A DNA stretch of 39,733 bases from an uncultured bacterium. GTDB taxonomy: Bacteria > Krumholzibacteriota > Krumholzibacteriia > LZORAL124-64-63. The stretch spans positions 1 to 39,733 of the forward strand of contig CALEMW010000077.1 in the NCBI GenBank assembly GCA_937910695.1, in the 5' to 3' direction. The notes beneath the pieces are model-generated. The model saw only the letters and a list, made by a program, of their open reading frames with translations, had not been told where the DNA came from and did not search any database. Every line of letters begins with the position of its first letter. Positions within the stretch are counted from its first letter, which is position 1. Made by a program: the position numbers and the translations under genes. Positions 8,522-15,328 of the stretch are shown one piece after another.

Positions 8522-10930
8522 ATGTCCGGCAGGAACTTCAACACGAATTGGTGGCGCGGACCGGCCCTGGCGGCCTTGGTCCTGACGATCGGCTGCGGCG
8601 CGGCGGACCTCTACGAGGCGCCCGTGTCCCCCTTCCGGGTGATCGGCAGCGTGGCGACGCCCAGCGGCAACGAGGGTGTGGCCTGCCTCGGCGGTTACGC
8701 CTATGTGGCGGCGGGCGAGGCGGGACTGCACGTGGTGTCGCTGGCCGATCCCGCGGCCCCGACGCTGGTGCGGACCGTCGACACCAACAAGTTCGCCGAA
8801 AGCGTCGAGATCGTGCGCGTGCTCGACGGCGGGCGCATCTGGGACGTGGCGATCATGGTGGAGGCCACCGAAGGTCTGTCGACCTACGACGTCACCGATC
8901 CGGCCACCCCGGTTTCTTTCGAGCAGGGTGGCGGCGCCTACGACGCCCAGAAGATCCACGTCGTGCCCGGCGACGACCCCGGCGACCCCTACATGGTCTT
9001 CATGGCCGACAGCTGGCGCGGCCTGCGCCTGTTCCGTTCGGTCCCAGGCACCCCCGGCGCCCATGTCCAACTCACCAACGCCGTCTATTCGCGGGGCTAC
9101 ACCAAGGACGTCGACGTGCGCGGCGACTTCGCGTATGTGGCCGACGACGAGATGGGCCTCGCCGTGTTCGACGTGGGCAACCCCGACTTTCCCGAACTCG
9201 TGTCCTGGGCCGACACCGACGGCAACGCCCTGGGCATCGACGTCGAGGGCGGCTACGCCTACGTGTCCGACGGCACCGAGGGCCTCGTGATCTTCCGCAT
9301 CGACGGCGGCGCGACGCCCGTCGAGGTGGCCAAGCTGGACCTGAGCGCCTACAGCAAGGGCATCGTCGTGCGCAACGGCTGGTGCCTGCTCGCCGCCGCC
9401 GACGCCGGCGTGCACGTCGTCGACGTGCGCGATCCCGAGGCTCCTGTCTTTTCGGGCACCGTGGTGACGGGCTACGCCACCGACGTCGACATCACCGAAG
9501 ACGGGTACATCGTCGTGAGCGACCGCCGGGACGGCATGCTGGTGCTGCAGGGGCCGGATATGACCAGCGACGAGACGCCGCCCGGGAAGGTCACGTCGTT
9601 GACCGCGACGCCCCTCGACTTTTCCCGTGTTCGCCTGGACTGGCTCGCCGTCGGCGACGACGGACTGACCGGCACGGCGGATCACTACCAGGTTCGCTAT
9701 GCCTCGGAAGCCATCGAGGACGAACTGGACTGGGATGCCGCCACCGTGGCGGCCGACGCACCGTCCCCTGCCGCGCCCGGTACTTCCGAGCAGATGATTG
9801 TCTCTGGATTTTCCGTGGCCGAGACTGTCCACTTCGCTCTGCGTGCGGTGGATGACGAAGGTCGTACCGGAACCCTCTCCGCATCGCCCGCCGCCACGCT
9901 TTACGACGGCATGGCCCTGATCGACGCCGGTGTCGATCTCTACCAATCGGTCGGCAGCCACGAGTTCGTGTTCGAAGCCACATACCTCAACGCGGAGAAC
10001 CGTGAGCCCACCGCGGCCCACGACGTCGTGATCGACGGCGAATCCCACGCCATGAGCCTGGTGGAAGGCACGCCTCTGACCGGCGCCCTGTACCGCTACA
10101 ACACGGTGCTGTCTCTCGAGGCTCACGACTTCCGCTTCGTCTTCGACGACGGCGAGGGCCTGAGCGTGGCCACCGACCTGGACGACGGCATCTTCGTGCT
10201 GCCCCGCATCACCTTCGACATGGGCAGCCCCCCCGAAGAACCCGGCCGCGACCCCGACGAAACGCAGCACACCGTCGGCCTGCGCGACAGCGTGCACTTC
10301 GAGCCCCACGAGGTGACCCAGGCCGAGTGGACGGCCGCCGGTCTGAGCAACCCTTCGACCTTCTCAGGCGACGACCGCCCCGCCGAATCGATGACCTGGT
10401 TCGAGGCCGTCGCCTACTGCAACGCCCGCTCCGCCGACGACGGCTTGACGCCGGCCTACGCGATCGACGGCTTCAACGTGACCTGGAACCGTGACGCTGA
10501 GGGTTGGCGCCTGCCCACCGAGGCGGAGTGGGAGTGGGCCTGCCGCGACGGCAACCCGTATCCCCTCGCGGGCATGAGCGCCGCCGACGACTACACCGAC
10601 GGCGATTACTCCACGTACCTCGACCCCGTGGGCTGGTACGAGGACAATGCCACAGCAACCGTCGAGGTGGCCCAGAAGGCGGCCAACACCCGCGGCCTCC
10701 ACGACATGCACGGCAACGTCTGGGAGTGGTGCTGGGACTGGTACGGCGCCATCGACGCCGACAGCGCCCTCGACCCGGCCGGCCCCGACGCCGGCGATCG
10801 CCGCGTGATCCGCGGCGGCAGCTGGCACTACCGCGCCGAGGACTGCCGCAGCGCCTCGCGGGGCGCCTACTACCCGACCTCGGCCGACGACTACGTGGGC
10901 CTGCGCGTCGTGCGCACCGTCTTCGAGTAA
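8522..10930 (+). CDS. Lipoprotein: seven-bladed LVIVD propeller, FN3 domain and SUMF1-like domain
   Basis: The ATG at 8522 follows GGAG in the upstream stop region and yields a lipobox LTIGC with Cys25, so the 802-residue product is probably membrane-anchored. I count seven LVIVD-type blades, including YAYVAAGEAGLHVVSL, FAYVADDEMGLAVFDV and WCLLAAADAGVHVVDV, forming a complete propeller (about 40-350). An FN3-like domain (about 355-470) and a beta linker follow. The C-terminal 240 residues are a formylglycine-generating-enzyme-like (SUMF1) fold: ESMTWFEAVAYCNARS, WRLPTEAEWEWACR, HGNVWEWCWDW, RVIRGGSW. Only one Cys (in EDCRSASR) sits where catalytic FGEs carry a pair, so oxidase activity is unlikely. 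It probably serves binding or assembly at the surface. Confidence 0.85.
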   Translation: MSGRNFNTNWWRGPALAALVLTIGCGAADLYEAPVSPFRVIGSVATPSGNEGVACLGGYAYVAAGEAGLHVVSLADPAAPTLVRTVDTNKFAESVEIVRVLDGGRIWDVAIMVEATEGLSTYDVTDPATPVSFEQGGGAYDAQKIHVVPGDDPGDPYMVFMADSWRGLRLFRSVPGTPGAHVQLTNAVYSRGYTKDVDVRGDFAYVADDEMGLAVFDVGNPDFPELVSWADTDGNALGIDVEGGYAYVSDGTEGLVIFRIDGGATPVEVAKLDLSAYSKGIVVRNGWCLLAAADAGVHVVDVRDPEAPVFSGTVVTGYATDVDITEDGYIVVSDRRDGMLVLQGPDMTSDETPPGKVTSLTATPLDFSRVRLDWLAVGDDGLTGTADHYQVRYASEAIEDELDWDAATVAADAPSPAAPGTSEQMIVSGFSVAETVHFALRAVDDEGRTGTLSASPAATLYDGMALIDAGVDLYQSVGSHEFVFEATYLNAENREPTAAHDVVIDGESHAMSLVEGTPLTGALYRYNTVLSLEAHDFRFVFDDGEGLSVATDLDDGIFVLPRITFDMGSPPEEPGRDPDETQHTVGLRDSVHFEPHEVTQAEWTAAGLSNPSTFSGDDRPAESMTWFEAVAYCNARSADDGLTPAYAIDGFNVTWNRDAEGWRLPTEAEWEWACRDGNPYPLAGMSAADDYTDGDYSTYLDPVGWYEDNATATVEVAQKAANTRGLHDMHGNVWEWCWDWYGAIDADSALDPAGPDAGDRRVIRGGSWHYRAEDCRSASRGAYYPTSADDYVGLRVVRTVFE

Positions 10931-10939
10931 GGAGCGTCC

Positions 10940-12040
10940 ATGCAGCCGACAGCCGCCCGCTTCGAATTCATCGACCGCTTCCGCGGCCTGATCGGCGTGA
11001 TGATGGCTCTCGGCCACGCCCAGTACTACGCCAACGCCGTATGGCTGAGCTTCGACCCGCTGGACCCCTTCTTCGGGTCGCTGGGCCAGTTCGGCATCCG
11101 CTACATGGGCTACCTGTGCGCGCCCGGATTTCTGATGATGAACGGCGCGATGGTCTGGTGGGCCTGGCAGCGCCGCGTACGCAAGGGCGTGAGCGCCGGC
11201 CGCGCCTCGTGGGAGATCGCCCAGCGGGCTCTGTTTTTGATCGCGGTGCAGCTGGTGTGGGTCAACGCCAGCTGGAGCGGCTTCGAGCGGCTGCGGCTGG
11301 ATCATTTCGGCATCATCGCCACCATCGGCTCCGCGATGCTGCTGATGCTGCCGTTGATGAGGGCCGGCTGGAAGACCCGCCTCGGCGTGGCGGCCGCCGT
11401 CTCTGCGGTGCATCCCCTGCTGCTGCGCATCCCCTACGACCACGACAGCTGGACCCGCATCCCCATGCAGCTGCTGGCCGACTCCGGCGACTACAACAAG
11501 TACCCTATCCTGCCCTGGTTCGCCCTGGCGATCGTGGGCAGCGTGATGGCCCACTGGTGGTTCGAGCGCTGGACGACGGACCGCGAGCGGGCTTTCAAGA
11601 GCATGGCCGTCGGCCTCGGCCTGGTGATCGCGGCGGTGATGATGCGGGCCTCGGGCAGCGACTACGCCAACATCTGGCCCTCGGGCGAACTCTTCAGCTG
11701 GAGCTTCCTGCTGGTGCAGAAATATCCGCCGAGCTTGACCCACCAGGTGTGGTTCGCCGGTGCGGTGATCTTCATGGTCGGCTTCATCGCCTGGTTCGGC
11801 GCCTGGTTCAAACCGGTGCGCGTGCTGGGCGTGGTGGGGAAGGTGCCGCTGTTCTTCTACGCGGTGCACATCCCGCTGCTGGCCATCGTGATGAAGCGCA
11901 CCGGCCTGTACTACCACCAGGGCGGCGTGGCCGAATCGTTCCTGACCTGGTTCGCGCTGCTGGCGGTGATGATGCCGCTGGCGGTGTGGTTCGGCAGCGT
12001 GAAGCGGCGCAACAAGAGCTGGTTGGTGAGGATGATCTAG
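10940..12040 (+). CDS. HGSNAT-like (DUF1624/acyltransferase) membrane protein
   Basis: A 366-residue polytopic protein with about ten helices. Its N-terminus, FIDRFRGLIGVMMALGHAQYY, has the D-x2-RG-x-(hydrophobic)-x-M pattern of the heparan-alpha-glucosaminide N-acetyltransferase catalytic family, related to acyltransferase 3 proteins. Members move acetyl or acyl groups across a membrane onto sugars or other acceptors. It follows the SUMF1 lipoprotein after 9 bp with its own GGAG and is the last gene of the PGA run, before a strong terminator. A role in acylating the exported polymer or another surface glycan is inference. Loss of enzymatic function cannot be judged from the sequence alone. 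Confidence 0.8.
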   Translation: MQPTAARFEFIDRFRGLIGVMMALGHAQYYANAVWLSFDPLDPFFGSLGQFGIRYMGYLCAPGFLMMNGAMVWWAWQRRVRKGVSAGRASWEIAQRALFLIAVQLVWVNASWSGFERLRLDHFGIIATIGSAMLLMLPLMRAGWKTRLGVAAAVSAVHPLLLRIPYDHDSWTRIPMQLLADSGDYNKYPILPWFALAIVGSVMAHWWFERWTTDRERAFKSMAVGLGLVIAAVMMRASGSDYANIWPSGELFSWSFLLVQKYPPSLTHQVWFAGAVIFMVGFIAWFGAWFKPVRVLGVVGKVPLFFYAVHIPLLAIVMKRTGLYYHQGGVAESFLTWFALLAVMMPLAVWFGSVKRRNKSWLVRMI

Positions 12041-12054
12041 AAACACATCAGTCT

Positions 12055-12070
12055 GTCCAGACGTCTGGAC
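12055..12070. other. 16-bp perfect palindrome
   Basis: GTCCAGACGTCTGGAC reads identically on both strands and lies between the acyltransferase stop and the terminator. It could be a protein-binding dyad or a short cruciform/stem; it lacks a loop, so it is a poor RNA hairpin. Function unknown. Confidence 0.5.
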
Positions 12071-12084
12071 TGCTGTAAATCCGT

Positions 12085-12115
12085 GAAAGGGGCCGGCACA
12101 CCGCCGGCCCCTTTC
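12085..12115. terminator. Bidirectional intrinsic-type terminator between convergent genes
   Basis: A perfect 13-bp stem (GAAAGGGGCCGGC and its complement) encloses a 5-nt loop, ACACC. The A-rich and T-rich stem ends give TTTCGTT on the plus strand and TTTCACGG on the minus strand. It lies between the end of the PGA operon (12040) and the end of the minus-strand gene at 12134, so it can serve both. Confidence 0.8.
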
Positions 12116-12133
12116 GTTCATTCCGGAGGGACG

Positions 12134-12751
12134 CTAGCGAAACAGCGCCTTGATGTCGCTCCAGGTCGCATCGACGGCCGCCACGGCCGCCGGTTCGAGA
12201 TCCATGCCCAGCGTCACGCCGGCGATGTCGTTGCCGTCGGCGCCGTCGAGCACGACGGTCAGTGCGCTCACCCCGGGAGCCGTCACCGATGCCGGGCTGC
12301 CGACGTAGGTGTCGGCGCTCAGGAATTCGAGCAGGTCGCTGCCCTGGCCCGTGATGGCGCCGCCCGCGCCGATGGAGCCCACGAAGATGCCCGTACCGTG
12401 GCTGTCGAAGGTGATGCGTTCCCGGATGTAGCCGTCGCCGAAGTGGGTCATGTTCATGGACAACAGCACCGGCTGGCTGAACGCGAAGGTGATGACCGAC
12501 GGTGGGATCGAGCCCACCGAGCCGATGGTCGACCGCAGGTGCAGGTTGCCGTTGACGTGGACATAGGGCGCGACCGTGTTGTCCGATCCGGTTATGACGA
12601 CCGTCAGTCCCGTCACGCCGTTGAAGTCGGAGATGGTCTGGCCGGCGCCGGTGATCTGGGCCTGGTCGAGGCCCAGGGCGCTCCACTGGACGGGCGAGGC
12701 GGCAGCAAGGGTGGCTGCAAGCAGGACGAAGATGACAGCAAGGCGTTGCAT
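12134..12751 (-). CDS. Secreted protein of unknown function with ATWS-K-FR tail
   Basis: The start at 12751 is set by AGGAGG (12761-12766, minus strand) and a clear signal peptide (MQRLAVIFVLLAATLAAAS). The mature part of the 205-residue protein is beta-rich, with Thr, Ser, Gly and Val and few charges, suggesting a small extracellular sandwich; I recognise no family. The last residues are VDATWSDIKALFR, closely matched by the end of the next minus-strand gene (VEQATWSELKSRFR), although the rest of the two proteins is unrelated. This suggests a C-terminal sorting or processing tag. An extended -10 promoter lies 57 bp upstream. Confidence 0.75.
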   Translation of the reverse strand: MQRLAVIFVLLAATLAAASPVQWSALGLDQAQITGAGQTISDFNGVTGLTVVITGSDNTVAPYVHVNGNLHLRSTIGSVGSIPPSVITFAFSQPVLLSMNMTHFGDGYIRERITFDSHGTGIFVGSIGAGGAITGQGSDLLEFLSADTYVGSPASVTAPGVSALTVVLDGADGNDIAGVTLGMDLEPAAVAAVDATWSDIKALFR

Positions 12752-12807
12752 GGATAGTGTCCTCCTGAAGATGACTTCGACGGGGGGTATCGATTCAAAC
12801 AGGATAT

Positions 12808-12816
12808 ATTCTATCA
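12808..12816 (-). promoter_or_regulatory. Extended -10 promoter element for the gene starting at 12751
   Basis: On the minus strand the site reads TGATAGAAT, an extended -10 (TGn plus TAGAAT). No good -35 is visible, as is usual for extended -10 promoters. It lies 57 bp upstream of the start codon in an otherwise A+T-rich patch of the 131-bp gap 12752-12882. The same TGATAnnAT pattern precedes two other secreted-protein genes here. Confidence 0.5.
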
Positions 12817-12882
12817 TCGATTTCACGGGAGGGGAGCGGGTGCGGAGTAGAATACGGCAGATGACGTAGAGGGATGAACGAA

Positions 12883-13857
12883 CTAGCGGAATCGAGATTT
12901 CAGCTCGCTCCAGGTGGCCTGTTCTACGGCCACCCCGGCACAACCCTCCTCATCCCAAGCCACCATCCCCGCACCCTCGACCGACGAATGATCCGCCCCC
13001 GTACACCGCAGCGATGCCCGGCACCCCCCGCCCACGGTCCCGATCTTCCCGTAAGGCGCCGAGTTCGCTTCGAACACGGTATCTGCGACGTCGATCTCCC
13101 CGCCCAACGACAGGAAGAACGCGCCGCCCGAATCCGTGGCCTCGTTGCGACGGAACTCCGAGTCGCTCACCGTTGGCGCCGCGCCGTTGACCGCTATCGC
13201 GCCGCCCACACGGGCGCGGTTGTCCAGGAACTCGCACTTCTCGAGGGTGGCCATGAGGCCGACGCCAGAGCAGTACACGGCGCCGCCCCAGCCCAGGGCG
13301 GTGTTGCCGCGGAAGGAGCAGCGCCGGATCACGGGCGTCGCCCGGCGGCAAGTGATCGCGCCGCCGCTGCCGCCGGTGGCGTTGTTGTCGATGAACACGC
13401 AGCCCTCGACCAGCCCCGCAGATTCGTTGCAGACCAGGGCGCCGCCGTCGAATCCGCTCAGGTTGTCGCGGAACACGCAGCGGCGGATGACGGTGTCCGA
13501 CTGTTCGCAGAGGACGCCGCCGGCTCCAGTGTCGAGTCCGTGGGTGAGGGTCAGGCCTTCGATGACACCACCGTCGACGAGGTTGAGGCAGGTGATGATG
13601 CGGCCGGCGTAGGCGGCGTCGACGACCACGGCCGACGGGTCGTCGGGGTCGCCTCGCAGAACAACGCCTTCAGGCAAGAAGAGATTCGCTTCGGTATATG
13701 TACCGGGGTCGATCTGGACCGTGTCGCCGGGCTGGGCGGCGGCGAGGCCGGCGGCGATGTCGGCGGCGTCGGAAGGCACGTGCCAAACCCGCGCGGCGGC
13801 AGAGCCGGCTGCGGCGCATAGAATCATCAGGGGCAGGATCGTGTTGGACCATCTCAT
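12883..13857 (-). CDS. Secreted right-handed beta-helix protein with ATWS-K-FR tail
   Basis: Starting at the ATG at 13857 gives a 324-residue protein with signal peptide MRWSNTILPLMILCAAAGSA. It opens with VPSDAADIAAGLAAAQPGDTV and a PGTYTEANLFLPEGV-VLRG segment, the usual entry of pectate-lyase-like right-handed helices. About eight coils follow, with repeats such as VIRRCVFRDN, VEGCVFIDNN, VIRRCSFRGN and LEKCEFLDNR, each paired with a GGA-[LIV] turn. Regularly placed Cys residues probably stack inside the helix. The protein may bind or cleave a polysaccharide, but no catalytic residues can be assigned. It ends VEQATWSELKSRFR, like its downstream neighbour. A longer start at 13893 would place 12 residues before the signal peptide and is less likely. 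Confidence 0.85.
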   Translation of the reverse strand: MRWSNTILPLMILCAAAGSAAARVWHVPSDAADIAAGLAAAQPGDTVQIDPGTYTEANLFLPEGVVLRGDPDDPSAVVVDAAYAGRIITCLNLVDGGVIEGLTLTHGLDTGAGGVLCEQSDTVIRRCVFRDNLSGFDGGALVCNESAGLVEGCVFIDNNATGGSGGAITCRRATPVIRRCSFRGNTALGWGGAVYCSGVGLMATLEKCEFLDNRARVGGAIAVNGAAPTVSDSEFRRNEATDSGGAFFLSLGGEIDVADTVFEANSAPYGKIGTVGGGCRASLRCTGADHSSVEGAGMVAWDEEGCAGVAVEQATWSELKSRFR

Positions 13858-13961
13858 ACTCTTCAGGATAAGCGTCCTGCGGGAACGGTACAAGGGACGC
13901 CTTGCGACAGGCCTCGACCGTTGGTAACCTGGTGCGACATCACTTTCCGCGGAGGTCCCCG

Positions 13962-14651
13962 ATGCCGGCCAAGCCCCTGATTCCAGGCTCCCTGTTCGAC
14001 TTCCTCATGGACCTCGAGCGCCACAACCACCGCACCTGGTTCCAGCAGAACAAGGACCGCTACGAGAGCGAGCTGCGGGAGCCTGCGCTGGCGTTCATAG
14101 AGGGCTTCGCACCGGCGTTGCACAAGATCAGCCCACATTTCCGCGCCGACGCCCGCAAGGTGGGAGGATCGCTCTTCCGCATCAACCGCGACGTGCGCTT
14201 CAGCCACGACAAGCGGCCCTACAAGACCCACACCGGCATCCAGTTCCGCCACGAGCAGGGCAAGGACGTGCACTGCCCGGGCTACTACGTGCACCTCGCG
14301 CCTCAGGAGTGTTTTCTGGGGGTGGGGATCTGGCATCCGGAGAAGGACACCCTGGCGAAGATCCGCGCGGGGATCGACCGCGATCCGGCGGGCTGGAAGA
14401 AGGCGTCGCGTGGCAAGCGCTTCGCCGACACTTTCTCCCTGGCCGGCGAGAGTCTCAAGAAAGCACCGAAGGGGTGGTCCGTGGACCACCCCCTCATCGA
14501 AGATCTGCGCCGCAAGGACTTCATCGCCGTGGCGCCGCTGGAGCCCGAGGCCGTGATCGATCCGGGCTTCGCCGCCGACCTGGCCAAGCGCATGACATCG
14601 GCCACGCCGTTGATGCGCTGGCTCTGCGAAGCGATCGGCGTGCCGTTCTAG
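13962..14651 (+). CDS. DUF2461 (TIGR02453) family protein
   Basis: The 229-residue product matches the widespread DUF2461 family of unknown biochemical function. It begins with a FDFLMDLERHNHRTWFQQNK segment (the family's F-L-x2-L-x2-NN-x2-WF opening) and continues with GGSLFRINRDVRFSHDKRPYKTH, YYVHLAPQECFLGVG and WHPE. No signal peptide, so probably cytoplasmic. The ATG at 13962 follows GGAGG (13951-13955). It stands alone, divergent from the beta-helix gene and convergent with the small barrel gene, leaving only 4 bp between their stops. Confidence 0.92.
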   Translation: MPAKPLIPGSLFDFLMDLERHNHRTWFQQNKDRYESELREPALAFIEGFAPALHKISPHFRADARKVGGSLFRINRDVRFSHDKRPYKTHTGIQFRHEQGKDVHCPGYYVHLAPQECFLGVGIWHPEKDTLAKIRAGIDRDPAGWKKASRGKRFADTFSLAGESLKKAPKGWSVDHPLIEDLRRKDFIAVAPLEPEAVIDPGFAADLAKRMTSATPLMRWLCEAIGVPF

Positions 14652-14655
14652 ATTC

Positions 14656-15204
14656 CTAGAAGCCGAATCCCACCGACGCGGTGAAGTAGCTGTAGTTGTC
14701 GTCGACTTCGTCGATGCTGCCGGGGTTCGGCGCGTCCGTGTCCCACTTCACGACGTGGTACATCACGTTCAGATCCAGCATCATCACGTTCCAGCCTGCG
14801 CCCACGGCGCCGGCCAGGTGCGTTTGGCTGTCGTAGTCGAGGTCGTCGCCGGTGACCTGGTAGTGGTTGAAGCCCAGGCCGACCTTGGCGTACACGCCGG
14901 TGATGGGGATGCTCAGCTTGGCGATGCCGAGCACTTCGCCGGTATACCAGGTGGCCGATTCGTCGGGATAGCCGAAACTCGTGGCGTTGCGGCTGATCGA
15001 TGCCTGGGCGCCGAGGGACAGCAGGGCCGGTATGGCCGGGGCGGTCAATTCGAGACCGGCGTGGAGACCGTTGTCGGCGACGTCGCCCCAGGCCTTCTGG
15101 GGCTGGGTCACGCCAACGAAGGCTGAAGTGCCCGCCAGGGCCGTTGTCGCCGTGATGGCCGTGAACATCAGGATCGTCAGGATCGCTTGCTTGTTGCTGG
15201 TCAT
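14656..15204 (-). CDS. Small outer-membrane beta-barrel protein
   Basis: The start at 15204 follows GGAGG on the minus strand and gives a 182-residue protein with a signal peptide ending near ALA (residue 24). The rest is a series of amphipathic strands (FVGVTQPQKAWGD, LHAGLELTAP, VYAKVGLGFNHYQV, HLAGAVGAGWNVMMLDLNVMYHVVKW) with polar loops, ending YFTASVGFGF. A C-terminal Phe after alternating residues is the classic barrel insertion signal. It resembles OmpA/OmpW-size eight-stranded barrels (OMP_b-brl type). Ligand unknown; monocistronic. Confidence 0.8.
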   Translation of the reverse strand: MTSNKQAILTILMFTAITATTALAGTSAFVGVTQPQKAWGDVADNGLHAGLELTAPAIPALLSLGAQASISRNATSFGYPDESATWYTGEVLGIAKLSIPITGVYAKVGLGFNHYQVTGDDLDYDSQTHLAGAVGAGWNVMMLDLNVMYHVVKWDTDAPNPGSIDEVDDNYSYFTASVGFGF

Positions 15205-15260
15205 GTCCGCCCTCCGTGGGTTGTCAGAGTCGTATGATCTCCGCACATTAGCATGTGTCG

Positions 15261-15311
15261 TGCCAAAAACAACCCGCGTTCCCGGGGCCGTAGCCGTCGG
15301 AAACGCGGGTT
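15261..15311 (-). terminator. Intrinsic terminator of the subtilase gene
   Basis: On the minus strand, AACCCGCGTTTCC and GGGAACGCGGGTT form a long stem with one bulged base around a G+C-rich loop, followed directly by GTTTTTGG. It begins 18 bp after the subtilase stop and points the right way. Confidence 0.8.
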
Positions 15312-15328
15312 GGTATCGTCCTGGATCA

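Noticed and set aside
12874..13821. A 315-codon plus-strand frame opposite the beta-helix gene
   Set aside because: The minus strand has a signal peptide, regular helix coils and the ATWS tail; the plus frame is Ala/Arg/Val/Gly filler.
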